This document shows positions 20,825 to 28,700 of a stretch of DNA of 40,689 bases, piece by piece. Made by a program: the position numbers and the translations under genes. How positions within the stretch are numbered: the first letter of the stretch is position 1; each line of letters opens with the position of its first letter. The stretch comes from an uncultured Clostridia bacterium (GTDB taxonomy: Bacteria > Bacillota > Clostridia > Christensenellales > UBA1242). The notes under the pieces are model-generated. The model did no database searches. It was given only the letters and a program-made list of their open reading frames with translations, and had not been told where the DNA came from. The stretch covers positions 1 to 40,689 of the forward strand of contig CALVJV010000014.1 of NCBI GenBank assembly GCA_944332395.1, written 5' to 3'.

Positions 20825-22033
20825 TTAGCCCCGAGGCTTTCTTAACATATCATATTTTTTTAATTTAAATGGGCAATTAATATACAACATTTCTTGGGCA
20901 ACATTTGCAGAATTTTTATTTTCTTTTTTTAAATTTTTTATTTCTTTTATTTCAAAAGTTTTCAAAAAATTATCATCGGGCGATAAAATTTCTAAAACAT
21001 CACCAACTATAAATTTATTTCTTTGTGAAATCAAAGCTTTACCTTTAAACCCGCGAACAACCTCAGCTACGACATCATATGTTTGCACAGTTCCCGAGCT
21101 TTTTAAATTTGTTTTGGATTTTTCATCAAGATAAAATCCTGTGGTGTATTCTCGATGACTTGATTTTCTTGTCTCTACATCAGGTTCAAATTCAATTTTT
21201 TTCTTAAAAAGGATAGAATCAATAACTCTTCTGTAAACATTTGTTATATTAGCGACATAATAATCAGACTTCATTCGCCCTTCTATTTTTAAAGAGTAAA
21301 CTCCAACCTTTATAAAGTTTTTTATATAATTTATCATACAAAGATCTTTAGAATTTAATATATAGGTTCCAAACTTATCCTCAACAATTGGATACATTTC
21401 TTCAGAGTTGTTTGTTCTTACTAAATTATAAGCAAACCTGCAGGCCTGAACACAAGCCCCAGCATTTGCATCTCTTCCAACAAACACATTAGAAAGCAAG
21501 CACCTGCCCGAATGCGCAATACACATGGCTCCATGAACAAACGCTTCCAACTCAATATTTGAAGGTATATTGTTTTTTATTTCGGCGATTTCTTTAAAAG
21601 ATAACTCTCTTGCCAAAACTATTCTTTTAGCGCCCAATCTAATCCAACAATTAGCCGCATGAATATTCATAACATTGGCTTGGGTCGAAACATGTAAATC
21701 TAATTTTGGGACAACTTTTTTTGCAATTTCTGCAATTCCTAAATCAGAAACAATTATCCCATTTGCACCTTCGTTATAAAGGAATTTTAAATAATCTTCT
21801 ATTCCTCTAAAATTATCATTGTGAGCAACAATATTTATCGCGACATAAACTTTTTTATCCAAATTTTTTGCTAATTTAAATGCTTTTTTTAATTGCTTTT
21901 TACTAAAATTATCAGCTCCAGACCTAAGTCCCCAATTTTTCCCCGCTAAATAAACAGCATCCGCACCATATGCAAACGCTATTTCCATTCTTTTATAATT
22001 ACCTGCCGGCGCCAACAACTCTAATTTTATCAT
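20825..22033 (-). CDS. Peptidase U32-family protein (probable RNA hydroxylation factor)
   Basis: 402 residues from ATG 22033 (MIKLELLAPAGNYKRMEIAF). The family core is present: ELLAPAG at the start, AYGADAVYLAG, the HVSTQANV strand and the cysteine cluster GAMCIAHSGRCLLSNVF ... CVQACRF. The later KIEGRMKSDYYVA block and the C-terminal beta domain are also typical. Although named peptidases, studied members (TrhP, RlhA) are needed for hydroxylation of tRNA uridine-34 or 23S rRNA; this is the likely role, but which RNA cannot be told. The longer frame to TTG 22081 is rejected because it spans a promoter (TTGAAA-17-TAAAAT) whose -10 ends seven bases before ATG 22033, again a leaderless arrangement. 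Confidence 0.88.
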   Translation of the reverse strand: MIKLELLAPAGNYKRMEIAFAYGADAVYLAGKNWGLRSGADNFSKKQLKKAFKLAKNLDKKVYVAINIVAHNDNFRGIEDYLKFLYNEGANGIIVSDLGIAEIAKKVVPKLDLHVSTQANVMNIHAANCWIRLGAKRIVLARELSFKEIAEIKNNIPSNIELEAFVHGAMCIAHSGRCLLSNVFVGRDANAGACVQACRFAYNLVRTNNSEEMYPIVEDKFGTYILNSKDLCMINYIKNFIKVGVYSLKIEGRMKSDYYVANITNVYRRVIDSILFKKKIEFEPDVETRKSSHREYTTGFYLDEKSKTNLKSSGTVQTYDVVAEVVRGFKGKALISQRNKFIVGDVLEILSPDDNFLKTFEIKEIKNLKKENKNSANVAQEMLYINCPFKLKKYDMLRKPRG

Positions 22034-22040
22034 CGTGATG

Positions 22041-22069
22041 ATTTTATCATTTTGAATAAAATTTTTCAA
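22041..22069 (-). promoter_or_regulatory. Leaderless-type promoter of U32 gene
   Basis: TTGAAA (22069-22064), 17-base spacer, TAAAAT (22046-22041), seven bases, ATG. No ribosome binding site is seen. Confidence 0.6.
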
Positions 22070-22087
22070 CAAAAATATCAATTTTGT

Positions 22088-22115
22088 TTGATATTGAACT
22101 TTTTGGCAATAATAG
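22088..22115 (+). promoter_or_regulatory. Promoter of rubrerythrin-like gene
   Basis: TTGATA (22088-22093), 16-base spacer, TAATAG (22110-22115), directly followed by AAAAAGGTG. The short distance to ATG 22131 makes the exact -10 uncertain. Confidence 0.45.
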
Positions 22116-22130
22116 AAAAAGGTGATAAAT

Positions 22131-22805
22131 ATGAATTTTGAACAAACAAAAACTGCCGAAAATTTGGCAAAGACAATAGTTATTGAAAGTTTGAACTACA
22201 CAAATTTAAAATATGCTACTGAAATAATATCAAAAAACAAAAGTATTAACAATCTATTAATTAAAATCTCAAAACATGATTTTGCGCATGCAAAGATTTT
22301 TATAGATATATTAACAAAAAAGACCTCCTTTAACATCGAATCAATGCAATTAATAGTAGATTTGTCTCTACATTTAGGTGATATTGAAAATTTATTGCTA
22401 AAAATTGCACAAAACAAGCGCAAATTGGCCTTAGACACTTACACGAATTTTGCAAGAATCGCAGACGAGGAAAAACAAGAAGAGATAAAAGATATCTTTC
22501 TAAATATAGCAAAAATAAAAGCAAAACAAAGTAATTTATTGTATAATTATTATAAAAAATTATCAAATAACAATTTGTATAATCCAAATAAAGAGGTCAA
22601 ATATGAATGCATAAATTGTGGATACACCTTAAAAGCAAAAAGTCCATGGAAAAAATGTCCAGTCTGCAATAGTCCTCAAGAGTTTATCTTTTCTGAAAGT
22701 TTTAACATCGAATCAAATCCAACAACAGAAAAAAGTTGCTTTAATGCTTATGAGATATGTAAAACAAAGAAAATTACAAACAAAAAATTATTAGATTTAA
22801 AATAA
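22131..22805 (+). CDS. Rubrerythrin-like protein with decayed diiron site
   Basis: 224 residues, ATG 22131 behind AAAAAGGTG. A four-helix ferritin-like part (about 1-145) is followed by a rubredoxin-type zinc/iron ribbon with all four cysteines (YECINCGY ... KKCPVCNS) and an extra C-terminal 40 residues. Normal rubrerythrins detoxify peroxide in anaerobes using six carboxylate or histidine ligands. Here the first Glu (Glu19) and His53 remain, but N-E-x-x-H has become H-D-F-A-H, the Y-P-E-F-A glutamate is Asn, and the last E-x-x-H is K-A-K-Q. The rubredoxin half is intact. It may bind one metal, or act as an electron carrier or sensor. Transcribed divergently from U32 and convergent with recR with no gap. 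Confidence 0.75.
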   Translation: MNFEQTKTAENLAKTIVIESLNYTNLKYATEIISKNKSINNLLIKISKHDFAHAKIFIDILTKKTSFNIESMQLIVDLSLHLGDIENLLLKIAQNKRKLALDTYTNFARIADEEKQEEIKDIFLNIAKIKAKQSNLLYNYYKKLSNNNLYNPNKEVKYECINCGYTLKAKSPWKKCPVCNSPQEFIFSESFNIESNPTTEKSCFNAYEICKTKKITNKKLLDLK

Positions 22806-23408
22806 TTAAATTTCATTTCTATTTTCAAGTGCATGTTGCAAAGTAGCTACATCGGCAAACTCAATATCGCTTCCCATTTGAATGCCTTGAGCAATCCTAG
22901 AGACCTTTATTCCCAAAGGTTTTAAAATGTTAGATATATAAATAGCAGTAGCTTCCCCCTCAATATCTGGGTTAGTTGCCATTATAACTTCTTTTATATT
23001 ATTTGTTTTTACTCTTTCTAAAAGCTCCTTTATTCTTAAATCATTAGGCCCCTTCTTTTGCAAGGGAGAAATCACCCCGTTTAAAACATGGTACTCTCCA
23101 TTATAACTTTTTGTTTTTTCTAATGCAATTACATCTTTTGGAAATGCGACAACACAAATTATATCCTTTTTTCTAGAAACATTGTCACAAAATTGGCATT
23201 TTTGTCCTTTTTCCAAAAAATAACCACATCTTGGGCATAATTGGACTTTTTGTTTTACTTCTAGTATTGCCTCAGCAAACTGTTCGGCAAACGAACTCTC
23301 TTGTTCGACTATAAAATGTGCAAAACGCATAGCAGTTTTCCCTCCAACTCCTGGAAGTTTTGAAAACTGGTTTTTTAATCTAGCGATTGATTCAATTTGC
23401 TCACTCAC
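22806..23408 (-). CDS. recR: Recombination mediator RecR
   Basis: 200 residues, full length. RecR forms a ring on DNA and with RecO/RecF loads RecA at gaps. Visible parts: helix-hairpin-helix SKLPGVGGKTAMRFA, the four-cysteine zinc finger CPRCGYFLEKGQKCQFC, the Toprim domain with ATNPDIEGEATAIYI, and the C-terminal Walker-B-like end. It starts at GTG 23408, which overlaps the ybaB stop (GTGA), a coupled pair as in most bacteria. Confidence 0.96.
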   Translation of the reverse strand: MSEQIESIARLKNQFSKLPGVGGKTAMRFAHFIVEQESSFAEQFAEAILEVKQKVQLCPRCGYFLEKGQKCQFCDNVSRKKDIICVVAFPKDVIALEKTKSYNGEYHVLNGVISPLQKKGPNDLRIKELLERVKTNNIKEVIMATNPDIEGEATAIYISNILKPLGIKVSRIAQGIQMGSDIEFADVATLQHALENRNEI

Positions 23409-23728
23409 AAAAGGCCTCCAGATAATGGCCCAAGTTTTTTGGCGTTTAATTCCTCGACTTTATTTAGCGCATCTTTCAATGCAACGTAAATTAAATCTTC
23501 AAGCAATTCTGAATCATTAGGGTCTATTATCTGAGAATTTATATGAACACCTAACACTTGCCTATCTCCAGTCATTTCTATTACAACCATATCATTTTGC
23601 GCAACTCCAGTGACCTTTGTATTTGCGACCTCTTCCTTTGCCTTTTGCAACTCTTCTTGCATTCTTTGGGCCTGCTTCATTAATTGTTGCATATTCCCGC
23701 CACCAAAGCCTCCAAATTTATTTATCAT
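23405..23728 (-). CDS. ybaB: Nucleoid-associated protein YbaB/EbfC
   Basis: 107 residues from ATG 23728, placed by GGAGGAG just upstream; the frame extends to 23755 but that part lies in the preceding gene. The glycine-rich start FGGFGGGNMQQLMKQAQRMQ, the long helix, the VIEMTGDRQVLGVHINSQII strands and LGPLSGG at the end are typical. It binds DNA as a dimer; the conserved dnaX-ybaB-recR order links it to replication and repair. Confidence 0.95.
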   Translation of the reverse strand: MINKFGGFGGGNMQQLMKQAQRMQEELQKAKEEVANTKVTGVAQNDMVVIEMTGDRQVLGVHINSQIIDPNDSELLEDLIYVALKDALNKVEELNAKKLGPLSGGLL

Positions 23729-24794
23729 CTTTACTCCTCCCATATAATTTTGCAAAATCTTTTAAGAATGCTGGCTGCTCTTCTTTTGAGCCAAGCGGCT
23801 CTAAAACCAAACACAAAAAATCATAATATAAATTTTTATACTTTACTGCATCACCATTGTCAACATTTAATAGTTCATCTCGCATCAAATATTTCAAAAT
23901 GCTAAAATTCATTACAGTATTTAAATCTTGCCTGAATTTAAAATTTGTATATGATGATCGATAACTAGCCATCAAAAATGAAGAAAAATCTAAATACGCC
24001 TCTTTTATTTTATCAATATCAATGCGATTAACAATCAATTCCCCACCCTTTACAAAGTCGCTAATTTTTGCCAAAAGTGTACCAAAATCAGCACGTTTTA
24101 ATTCATCTTTTTCTACAGAAAATTTATCCACAATTTTTGTATAATCAAATTTATTTCTTGCTCTTTCATCTAATTTCTCCGCCATGCTTTCATTAAAATT
24201 GCCACCAAATCTCGTCTTTAAAACTTCTTTCATTTCCATTAAATCGAATTTTATTTTATTTATAACTTCTGTTGTTTCAAGATTATAACATGTATCATAT
24301 GGGCTCACACATTCTTCTCTATCACACGACCCACATAATTCGCCAATACGGCTATCTAATTGCTTGACTTTGTCATCAATTAAATTCAGAAGATCAAAAT
24401 ATTGTTCGCTTTTGTCATTTCCATCTTCATCCAAATAATGCATATATTTATTAGATACAAACAAAATGGCATCAACAAGGGTTCTTTTATAACTCTCATA
24501 CTCTTGATTATGTGCAACTAACTTATCTAGCTCATCAAAACCTTCTTTAATATTTTTATCTTTCTCAAGTTGGTCTTTTGCTACTTCATATCTTAATTCA
24601 ACCATCAACTCAATAATTTTGTTCTTAATAGCAAGATAAACTCCGTCTTTATTGGCAATAGCATTTTCTATATTTTTTAAATTGTTTAATGTCTGATTCG
24701 TTGGTTGCTCTAAAAAATTTTTTAAACATATCTTATACTGGATAGCTTTTTCTTCGATACCATACTTCTTGCAAAATTGGGTAAATTTATCCAT
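23718..24794 (-). CDS. Unknown helical protein between dnaX and ybaB
   Basis: 358 residues, ATG 24794 after GAGGAGGA at the end of dnaX. I do not recognise any family. It is almost all helix, acidic and lysine-rich, with a cysteine cluster C154-G-S-C157-x4-C162-x6-C169 that could bind zinc or an iron-sulfur cluster. No membrane segment or signal. Its end overlaps the ybaB start by 11 bases and it begins three bases after dnaX, so it is fully embedded in the dnaX-ybaB-recR operon, where most bacteria have nothing. By position a role with the clamp loader or in repair is possible but unproven. Confidence 0.7.
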   Translation of the reverse strand: MDKFTQFCKKYGIEEKAIQYKICLKNFLEQPTNQTLNNLKNIENAIANKDGVYLAIKNKIIELMVELRYEVAKDQLEKDKNIKEGFDELDKLVAHNQEYESYKRTLVDAILFVSNKYMHYLDEDGNDKSEQYFDLLNLIDDKVKQLDSRIGELCGSCDREECVSPYDTCYNLETTEVINKIKFDLMEMKEVLKTRFGGNFNESMAEKLDERARNKFDYTKIVDKFSVEKDELKRADFGTLLAKISDFVKGGELIVNRIDIDKIKEAYLDFSSFLMASYRSSYTNFKFRQDLNTVMNFSILKYLMRDELLNVDNGDAVKYKNLYYDFLCLVLEPLGSKEEQPAFLKDFAKLYGRSKDDK

Positions 24795-24797
24795 CTA

Positions 24798-26249
24798 TTA
24801 TTCCTCCTCTTCAAAAGCCTCGCCAAAAAGTTTTTTCAGTTCAGATACTTCAGCTAAATCTTTTTTATTTTTCTCAACATTAATTATTATATCTTTAATT
24901 TTTAAATCTTTTAATACACCAAAAATTTCGGCTTTTTTGCTATCTATTATATTTTTCGTAATAATTGAACCAGTTCCAACAAGAAAATCATTTACTTTCT
25001 CTAAAGACCCGACTTCGCTAAAAGCTGAAAACAACTGCATTTTACCACTTTCTCTTAAAAAATGCAATATTTGTCCTAAATAATTTTTATCTTTAATATC
25101 ATCTTTTTTTTTCTCTGTCATTGTAGAACCTGGATTATTTGAGATATTTTCTTCTTTATTTACAGCATTAACAGCCTTAAACAAAGCCATTTCTAAAACA
25201 ATCTTCGGTTGCACACTTAAACGCAATTCAGCCTCTAAATTGCCTAAAGAATCAATAATTTTAAGTAAAATATTTTTCCCCGATTTTTTTGCAATTTTTT
25301 CATATTTGCTAAACACAGCATCATCAAATTGCAACATATTTTTAGAAGAACTACCAAGCGTTTCAACTACCATCAAATCACAAAGACACGACATTAGTTC
25401 CTTGCACATTACCAATGGGCTTTTTCCAGACACTAATAAATTATCTAATGACAAAAGCATAGATTTTAAATTATTATCAATAATATTTTCTATTATTTCT
25501 AGAACTCTATCCCGTCCAACTATCCCCAAAACATCAACTACCGAACTAACAGTTAAGTTTCCAGGATTATATGCCAAACAAGCATCTAATACAGACAAGG
25601 CATCTCTCACACTTCCTTCTGCAGCCCTTGCAACCATATTAACAGCGTCGTTTTCAAAAACAACCTTATCGTTATCTAATATTTTTTTTATTATTTGTTC
25701 TATTTCTGACACAGCCAACAAATGAAAATCAAATCTCATCAACCTTGATAAAATAGTAGATGGAATTTTTTGTATTTCGGTGGTTCCTAAAATAAAAACA
25801 ACATGTTCAGGTGGTTCTTCAATAGTCTTCAATAACGCATTAAATGCACTGGTTGATAACATATGCACTTCGTCAATAATAAAGACTTTTTTCTTTCCTA
25901 TAACTGGCAAAAATCTTACCGATTCTCTAAGTGCGCGTGCATCATCAACTCCATTATTTGATGCCGCATCTATTTCAATAATATCAAATTGTTCTCCATG
26001 TGAAAGAGCTTTACACACTTCACATTTTCCACATGGTGAGCCATTAACTGGATTTAAACAATTTATTGCTTTTGCAAAAATACGAGCTGTTGTCGTTTTC
26101 CCAGTTCCACGACTTCCACAAAACAAATATGCATGAGCAACCTTATTGTTAATTACCTGATTTCTCAAAGCTTTTATAATATGATCTTGCCCAACAACAT
26201 CATCAAAATTTTGCGGTCTATATTTTCTATATAAAGCAATATATGACAT
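24798..26249 (-). CDS. dnaX: DNA polymerase III gamma/tau subunit
   Basis: 483 residues from ATG 26249 (MSYIALYRKYRPQNFDDVVG) behind AAGGAG; the frame runs further up into sigH but this start fits the family. It is the AAA+ motor of the clamp loader. Motifs: Walker A GSRGTGKTTTAR, zinc module with CLNPVNGSPCGKCEVC, Walker B FIIDEVHMLS, sensor 1 TTEIQKIPSTILSR and SRC-type arginine finger region. The tail is short (about 120 residues after the core), so an extended tau-like region with many repeats is absent. Its start overlaps the sigH stop (TGATG). Confidence 0.96.
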   Translation of the reverse strand: MSYIALYRKYRPQNFDDVVGQDHIIKALRNQVINNKVAHAYLFCGSRGTGKTTTARIFAKAINCLNPVNGSPCGKCEVCKALSHGEQFDIIEIDAASNNGVDDARALRESVRFLPVIGKKKVFIIDEVHMLSTSAFNALLKTIEEPPEHVVFILGTTEIQKIPSTILSRLMRFDFHLLAVSEIEQIIKKILDNDKVVFENDAVNMVARAAEGSVRDALSVLDACLAYNPGNLTVSSVVDVLGIVGRDRVLEIIENIIDNNLKSMLLSLDNLLVSGKSPLVMCKELMSCLCDLMVVETLGSSSKNMLQFDDAVFSKYEKIAKKSGKNILLKIIDSLGNLEAELRLSVQPKIVLEMALFKAVNAVNKEENISNNPGSTMTEKKKDDIKDKNYLGQILHFLRESGKMQLFSAFSEVGSLEKVNDFLVGTGSIITKNIIDSKKAEIFGVLKDLKIKDIIINVEKNKKDLAEVSELKKLFGEAFEEEE

Positions 26250-26779
26250 CAATTTTCTCCTTTTATTTTCTTTCGAATTCGATAACAAATATCTTCAATA
26301 GCTTTTTTTGTTTTGTTAGTCCTACATGCAATTTCTTGTTTTGAGTATCCAATTAACAAATAATTTATTATTTGCAACTCGTTCTCTGATAATCCAATAT
26401 TCCTTAATTTTTCAAACTGCGTCTCCTTATCAATAATAATTTGTTCGGGCTCATTTTGAATTTTAGGTTCGTTTACAGTACCAACAAGAGTCCCCAATGG
26501 AACAAAGCCGTTTAATGGCGAATATTTTTGACACGAGGCATGCCTTACAGCATCTAACATTTCTCTTTTTGCACACATTAACGCAAATTTAGTAAAGGCT
26601 TCACTACCCAAATCGCCTCTAGTCCTATCAAAACTTCTTATGCCATCTATAAAACCAATCATTCCTTCCTGAACCAAATCATCTTCATTTCCGCCAGCGA
26701 TTTTTAACTTATGCGCAATTTTCCTAATATTTTCTTCGTTTTGAATTAATAATTCTTCTATTTTGTTTTCTTCAATCAT
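26249..26779 (-). CDS. sigH: Sigma-70-family factor, SigH (Spo0H)-like
   Basis: 176 residues. Region 2 reads EDDLVQEGMIGFIDGIRSFD, followed by the SigH-type stretch FTKFALMCAKREMLDAVRHA and SCQKYSPLNGFVPL, which in SigH of Bacillus reads very similarly (R-Q-K-H-I-P-L-N-S-Y-V-S-L). Region 4 is LSENELQIINYLLIGYSKQE with a helix-turn-helix. It sits after mrnC and rlmB as sigH does in Bacillus, which supports the assignment. In spore formers it drives transition-state and early sporulation genes; whether this organism sporulates is not shown here. At 176 residues it is shorter than the usual 210 or so. Weak ribosome binding site GGGA. Confidence 0.85.
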   Translation of the reverse strand: MIEENKIEELLIQNEENIRKIAHKLKIAGGNEDDLVQEGMIGFIDGIRSFDRTRGDLGSEAFTKFALMCAKREMLDAVRHASCQKYSPLNGFVPLGTLVGTVNEPKIQNEPEQIIIDKETQFEKLRNIGLSENELQIINYLLIGYSKQEIACRTNKTKKAIEDICYRIRKKIKGEN

Positions 26780-26781
26780 AA

Positions 26782-27492
26782 TTAAATTCCCATTTTTTGT
26801 CGTATAATTTCATACAAAACAATACCTGTGCTAACAGACGCATTAAGCGAATTGATTTTTCCAAACATCGGAATTGAAATTATCGCATCAGCTTTTTTCA
26901 AACTCAAATCGGATACTCCTTTCCCTTCGCCACCAACTATTACAGCAACATTCCCTTCAAGGTTAACATCATACATTCTTTGTCCGCTCATATCACAAGC
27001 ATAAACAAATATATTGTTGCTTTTTATTTTATCAATTGCATCATGTAAATTATTTACACAGCAAATTTTCACATGAGAAGCTGCCCCGGCAGAAACCTTT
27101 AGCACGGTATCATTAACTTGCACCGACCTGTGCTTTGGAATAATTATACCAGTCACTCCAGCGCATTCTGCAACTCTAATTATAGCTCCAAGGTTATGTG
27201 GATCTTCTATATGGTCAAGTAACACTAAAAAAGGATTTTCTTGAGCTAATAACTCTTCTAGTGAAGAATAAATATAGTCTTGCATATAAGCGACTACTCC
27301 TTGATGCGATTCGGGATATTTAGCTTTAAATTCTTTTTGATCCATTACTAAAAAGTCAATATTCTTTTTTTTACAAATTTGCTTAAAATTATTAATTAAT
27401 TGGGCGTTTATAGATCTAGAACAAACAACCCGATCTACTTTTTGGGTCGAATTCAAACTTTCAGCCACAGAATTTTTGCCACTAATCAACAT
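26782..27492 (-). CDS. rlmB: 23S rRNA (guanosine-2'-O)-methyltransferase RlmB-like
   Basis: 236 residues of the SPOUT (TrmH) class. An N-terminal L30e-like substrate-binding domain (1-75) is followed by the knotted methyltransferase: DHIEDPHNLGAIIRVAE (motif 1), VVGGEGKGVSD (motif 2) and SIPMFGKINSLNASVSTGIV (motif 3). AGGAGG precedes ATG 27492. It overlaps mrnC by 11 bases; this pair of ribosomal RNA maturation genes is conserved in Bacillota. Confidence 0.92.
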   Translation of the reverse strand: MLISGKNSVAESLNSTQKVDRVVCSRSINAQLINNFKQICKKKNIDFLVMDQKEFKAKYPESHQGVVAYMQDYIYSSLEELLAQENPFLVLLDHIEDPHNLGAIIRVAECAGVTGIIIPKHRSVQVNDTVLKVSAGAASHVKICCVNNLHDAIDKIKSNNIFVYACDMSGQRMYDVNLEGNVAVIVGGEGKGVSDLSLKKADAIISIPMFGKINSLNASVSTGIVLYEIIRQKMGI

Positions 27493-27868
27493 AATTTGGG
27501 CCTCCTAAATCTAACATAATATTAAGTCGCTCTTTTTGCTCTGTTAAAAACAAAAAACCTAGTAATGCTTCGTACCCCGTTGCATGCCTATACTCATCAA
27601 TAGTGGAATTCTTGGCTCGATGATGTATAGATGAATTTCTTCCTCGTATTGCAATTTGTTTTTCCTCATCATTTGCAATTTCCATAGCTCTAAAAAAAGC
27701 AACTTGTTGTGCCCTTGCTTTACAAAATTTGTTACAATTTTTTGACAATTCAATCATATTTGCGTTCTTTTTGGTCAACATTGTATTGCGAACATATAAA
27801 GTATGAACAGCATCTCCAATAAACGCCAGCTTTTGCGCAGAAAATTCTGCAATTTCTTTTTTTGTCAT
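27482..27868 (-). CDS. mrnC: Mini-ribonuclease III
   Basis: 128 residues: an RNase III catalytic domain without the double-stranded RNA-binding domain, as in MrnC, which matures 23S rRNA. KLAFIGDAVHTLYVR holds the first acidic residues, and GYEALLGFLFL the second set. First gene of the run mrnC-rlmB-sigH-dnaX-unknown-ybaB-recR. ATG 27868 has no ribosome binding site; TATAAT ends six bases upstream with TTGCAT 17 bases further, so the mRNA is probably leaderless. Confidence 0.94.
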   Translation of the reverse strand: MTKKEIAEFSAQKLAFIGDAVHTLYVRNTMLTKKNANMIELSKNCNKFCKARAQQVAFFRAMEIANDEEKQIAIRGRNSSIHHRAKNSTIDEYRHATGYEALLGFLFLTEQKERLNIMLDLGGPNYVD

Positions 27869-27874
27869 GTGTCG

Positions 27875-27903
27875 ATTATATCATTTATTTAGTTTTGATG
27901 CAA
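27875..27903 (-). promoter_or_regulatory. Leaderless-type promoter of mrnC operon
   Basis: TTGCAT (27903-27898), 17-base spacer, TATAAT (27880-27875), six bases CGACAC, ATG. Confidence 0.8.
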
Positions 27904-27925
27904 CAATAAATTCTTTTTTTTCAAC

Positions 27926-27954
27926 TTGACACATAATAATCAAATAATTATACT
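27926..27954 (+). promoter_or_regulatory. Promoter of yugP
   Basis: Consensus TTGACA (27926-27931), 17-base spacer, TATACT (27949-27954), then AGGAG ahead of ATG 27975: a normal leader. Confidence 0.88.
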
Positions 27955-27974
27955 AAAAACCTAGGAGCAAAAAA

Positions 27975-28700
27975 ATGAATATAACATATATTTTATATCT
28001 AATAATTTGTACAGCAATCTTGCCAATAATTATTTGGGGAATTGTTGTACAAGTTCAGGTCGACTCAACTTTTAAAAAGTTTTCAAAATTTTCAAATCAA
28101 AAGGGATTTACTGCAGATGCTGCGGCAAAAAGTATATTAGAGTCACAAAAGATAAATAATATAAAAATCGTCCCCGGCCAGGGCAACCTAACAGACCACT
28201 TTGATCCTAAAAACAATCTTATTTCGTTATCAAAGCCAGTTTATGGATCCACTAGTATTGCAGCAATCGGCGTTGCCGCACATGAATGTGGACACGCGAT
28301 ACAAAGCTCAAAAAATTATTTACCATTAAAAATTAGAGCTTTTTTAGTCCCAATTGTAAATTTGTTTTCAACCATGTTTCTTCCATTATTATTAGTTGGA
28401 ATAATATTTTCATCAATGAGCTACACTTTTGGAATTTTCTTTACTTATACAGCAATTTCTTTTTACGGACTTTCCACTCTTTTTTATTTAGTCACATTGC
28501 CTGTTGAATTAAATGCCTCAAAGAGAGCACTAAACAGCCTAAAAACATTAAATATATTAGACCAAAATGAACTTAATGGAGCAAAACAAGTATTAAAAGC
28601 CGCGGCAATGACATACATAGTTGCATTTTTAACTTCGTTAATTTATTTATTAAGATTTGTACTATGGATAATATTGGTCTTCGGTTCAAGAAGAGACTGA
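27975..28700 (+). CDS. yugP: YugP-type zinc metallopeptidase
   Basis: 241 residues. A membrane protease of the YugP (Peptidase_M_2 / DUF2268-like) group. An N-terminal membrane helix (5-26), the zinc motif AAHECGHAIQ (His103, Glu104, His107), and further helices at about 117-150, 152-172 and 211-236. LPVELNASKRAL supplies the third ligand glutamate. Substrates are unknown; membrane-protein quality control is likely. Own promoter with normal leader. Its stop abuts the secA stop on the other strand with no gap and no visible terminator. Confidence 0.9.
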   Translation: MNITYILYLIICTAILPIIIWGIVVQVQVDSTFKKFSKFSNQKGFTADAAAKSILESQKINNIKIVPGQGNLTDHFDPKNNLISLSKPVYGSTSIAAIGVAAHECGHAIQSSKNYLPLKIRAFLVPIVNLFSTMFLPLLLVGIIFSSMSYTFGIFFTYTAISFYGLSTLFYLVTLPVELNASKRALNSLKTLNILDQNELNGAKQVLKAAAMTYIVAFLTSLIYLLRFVLWIILVFGSRRD

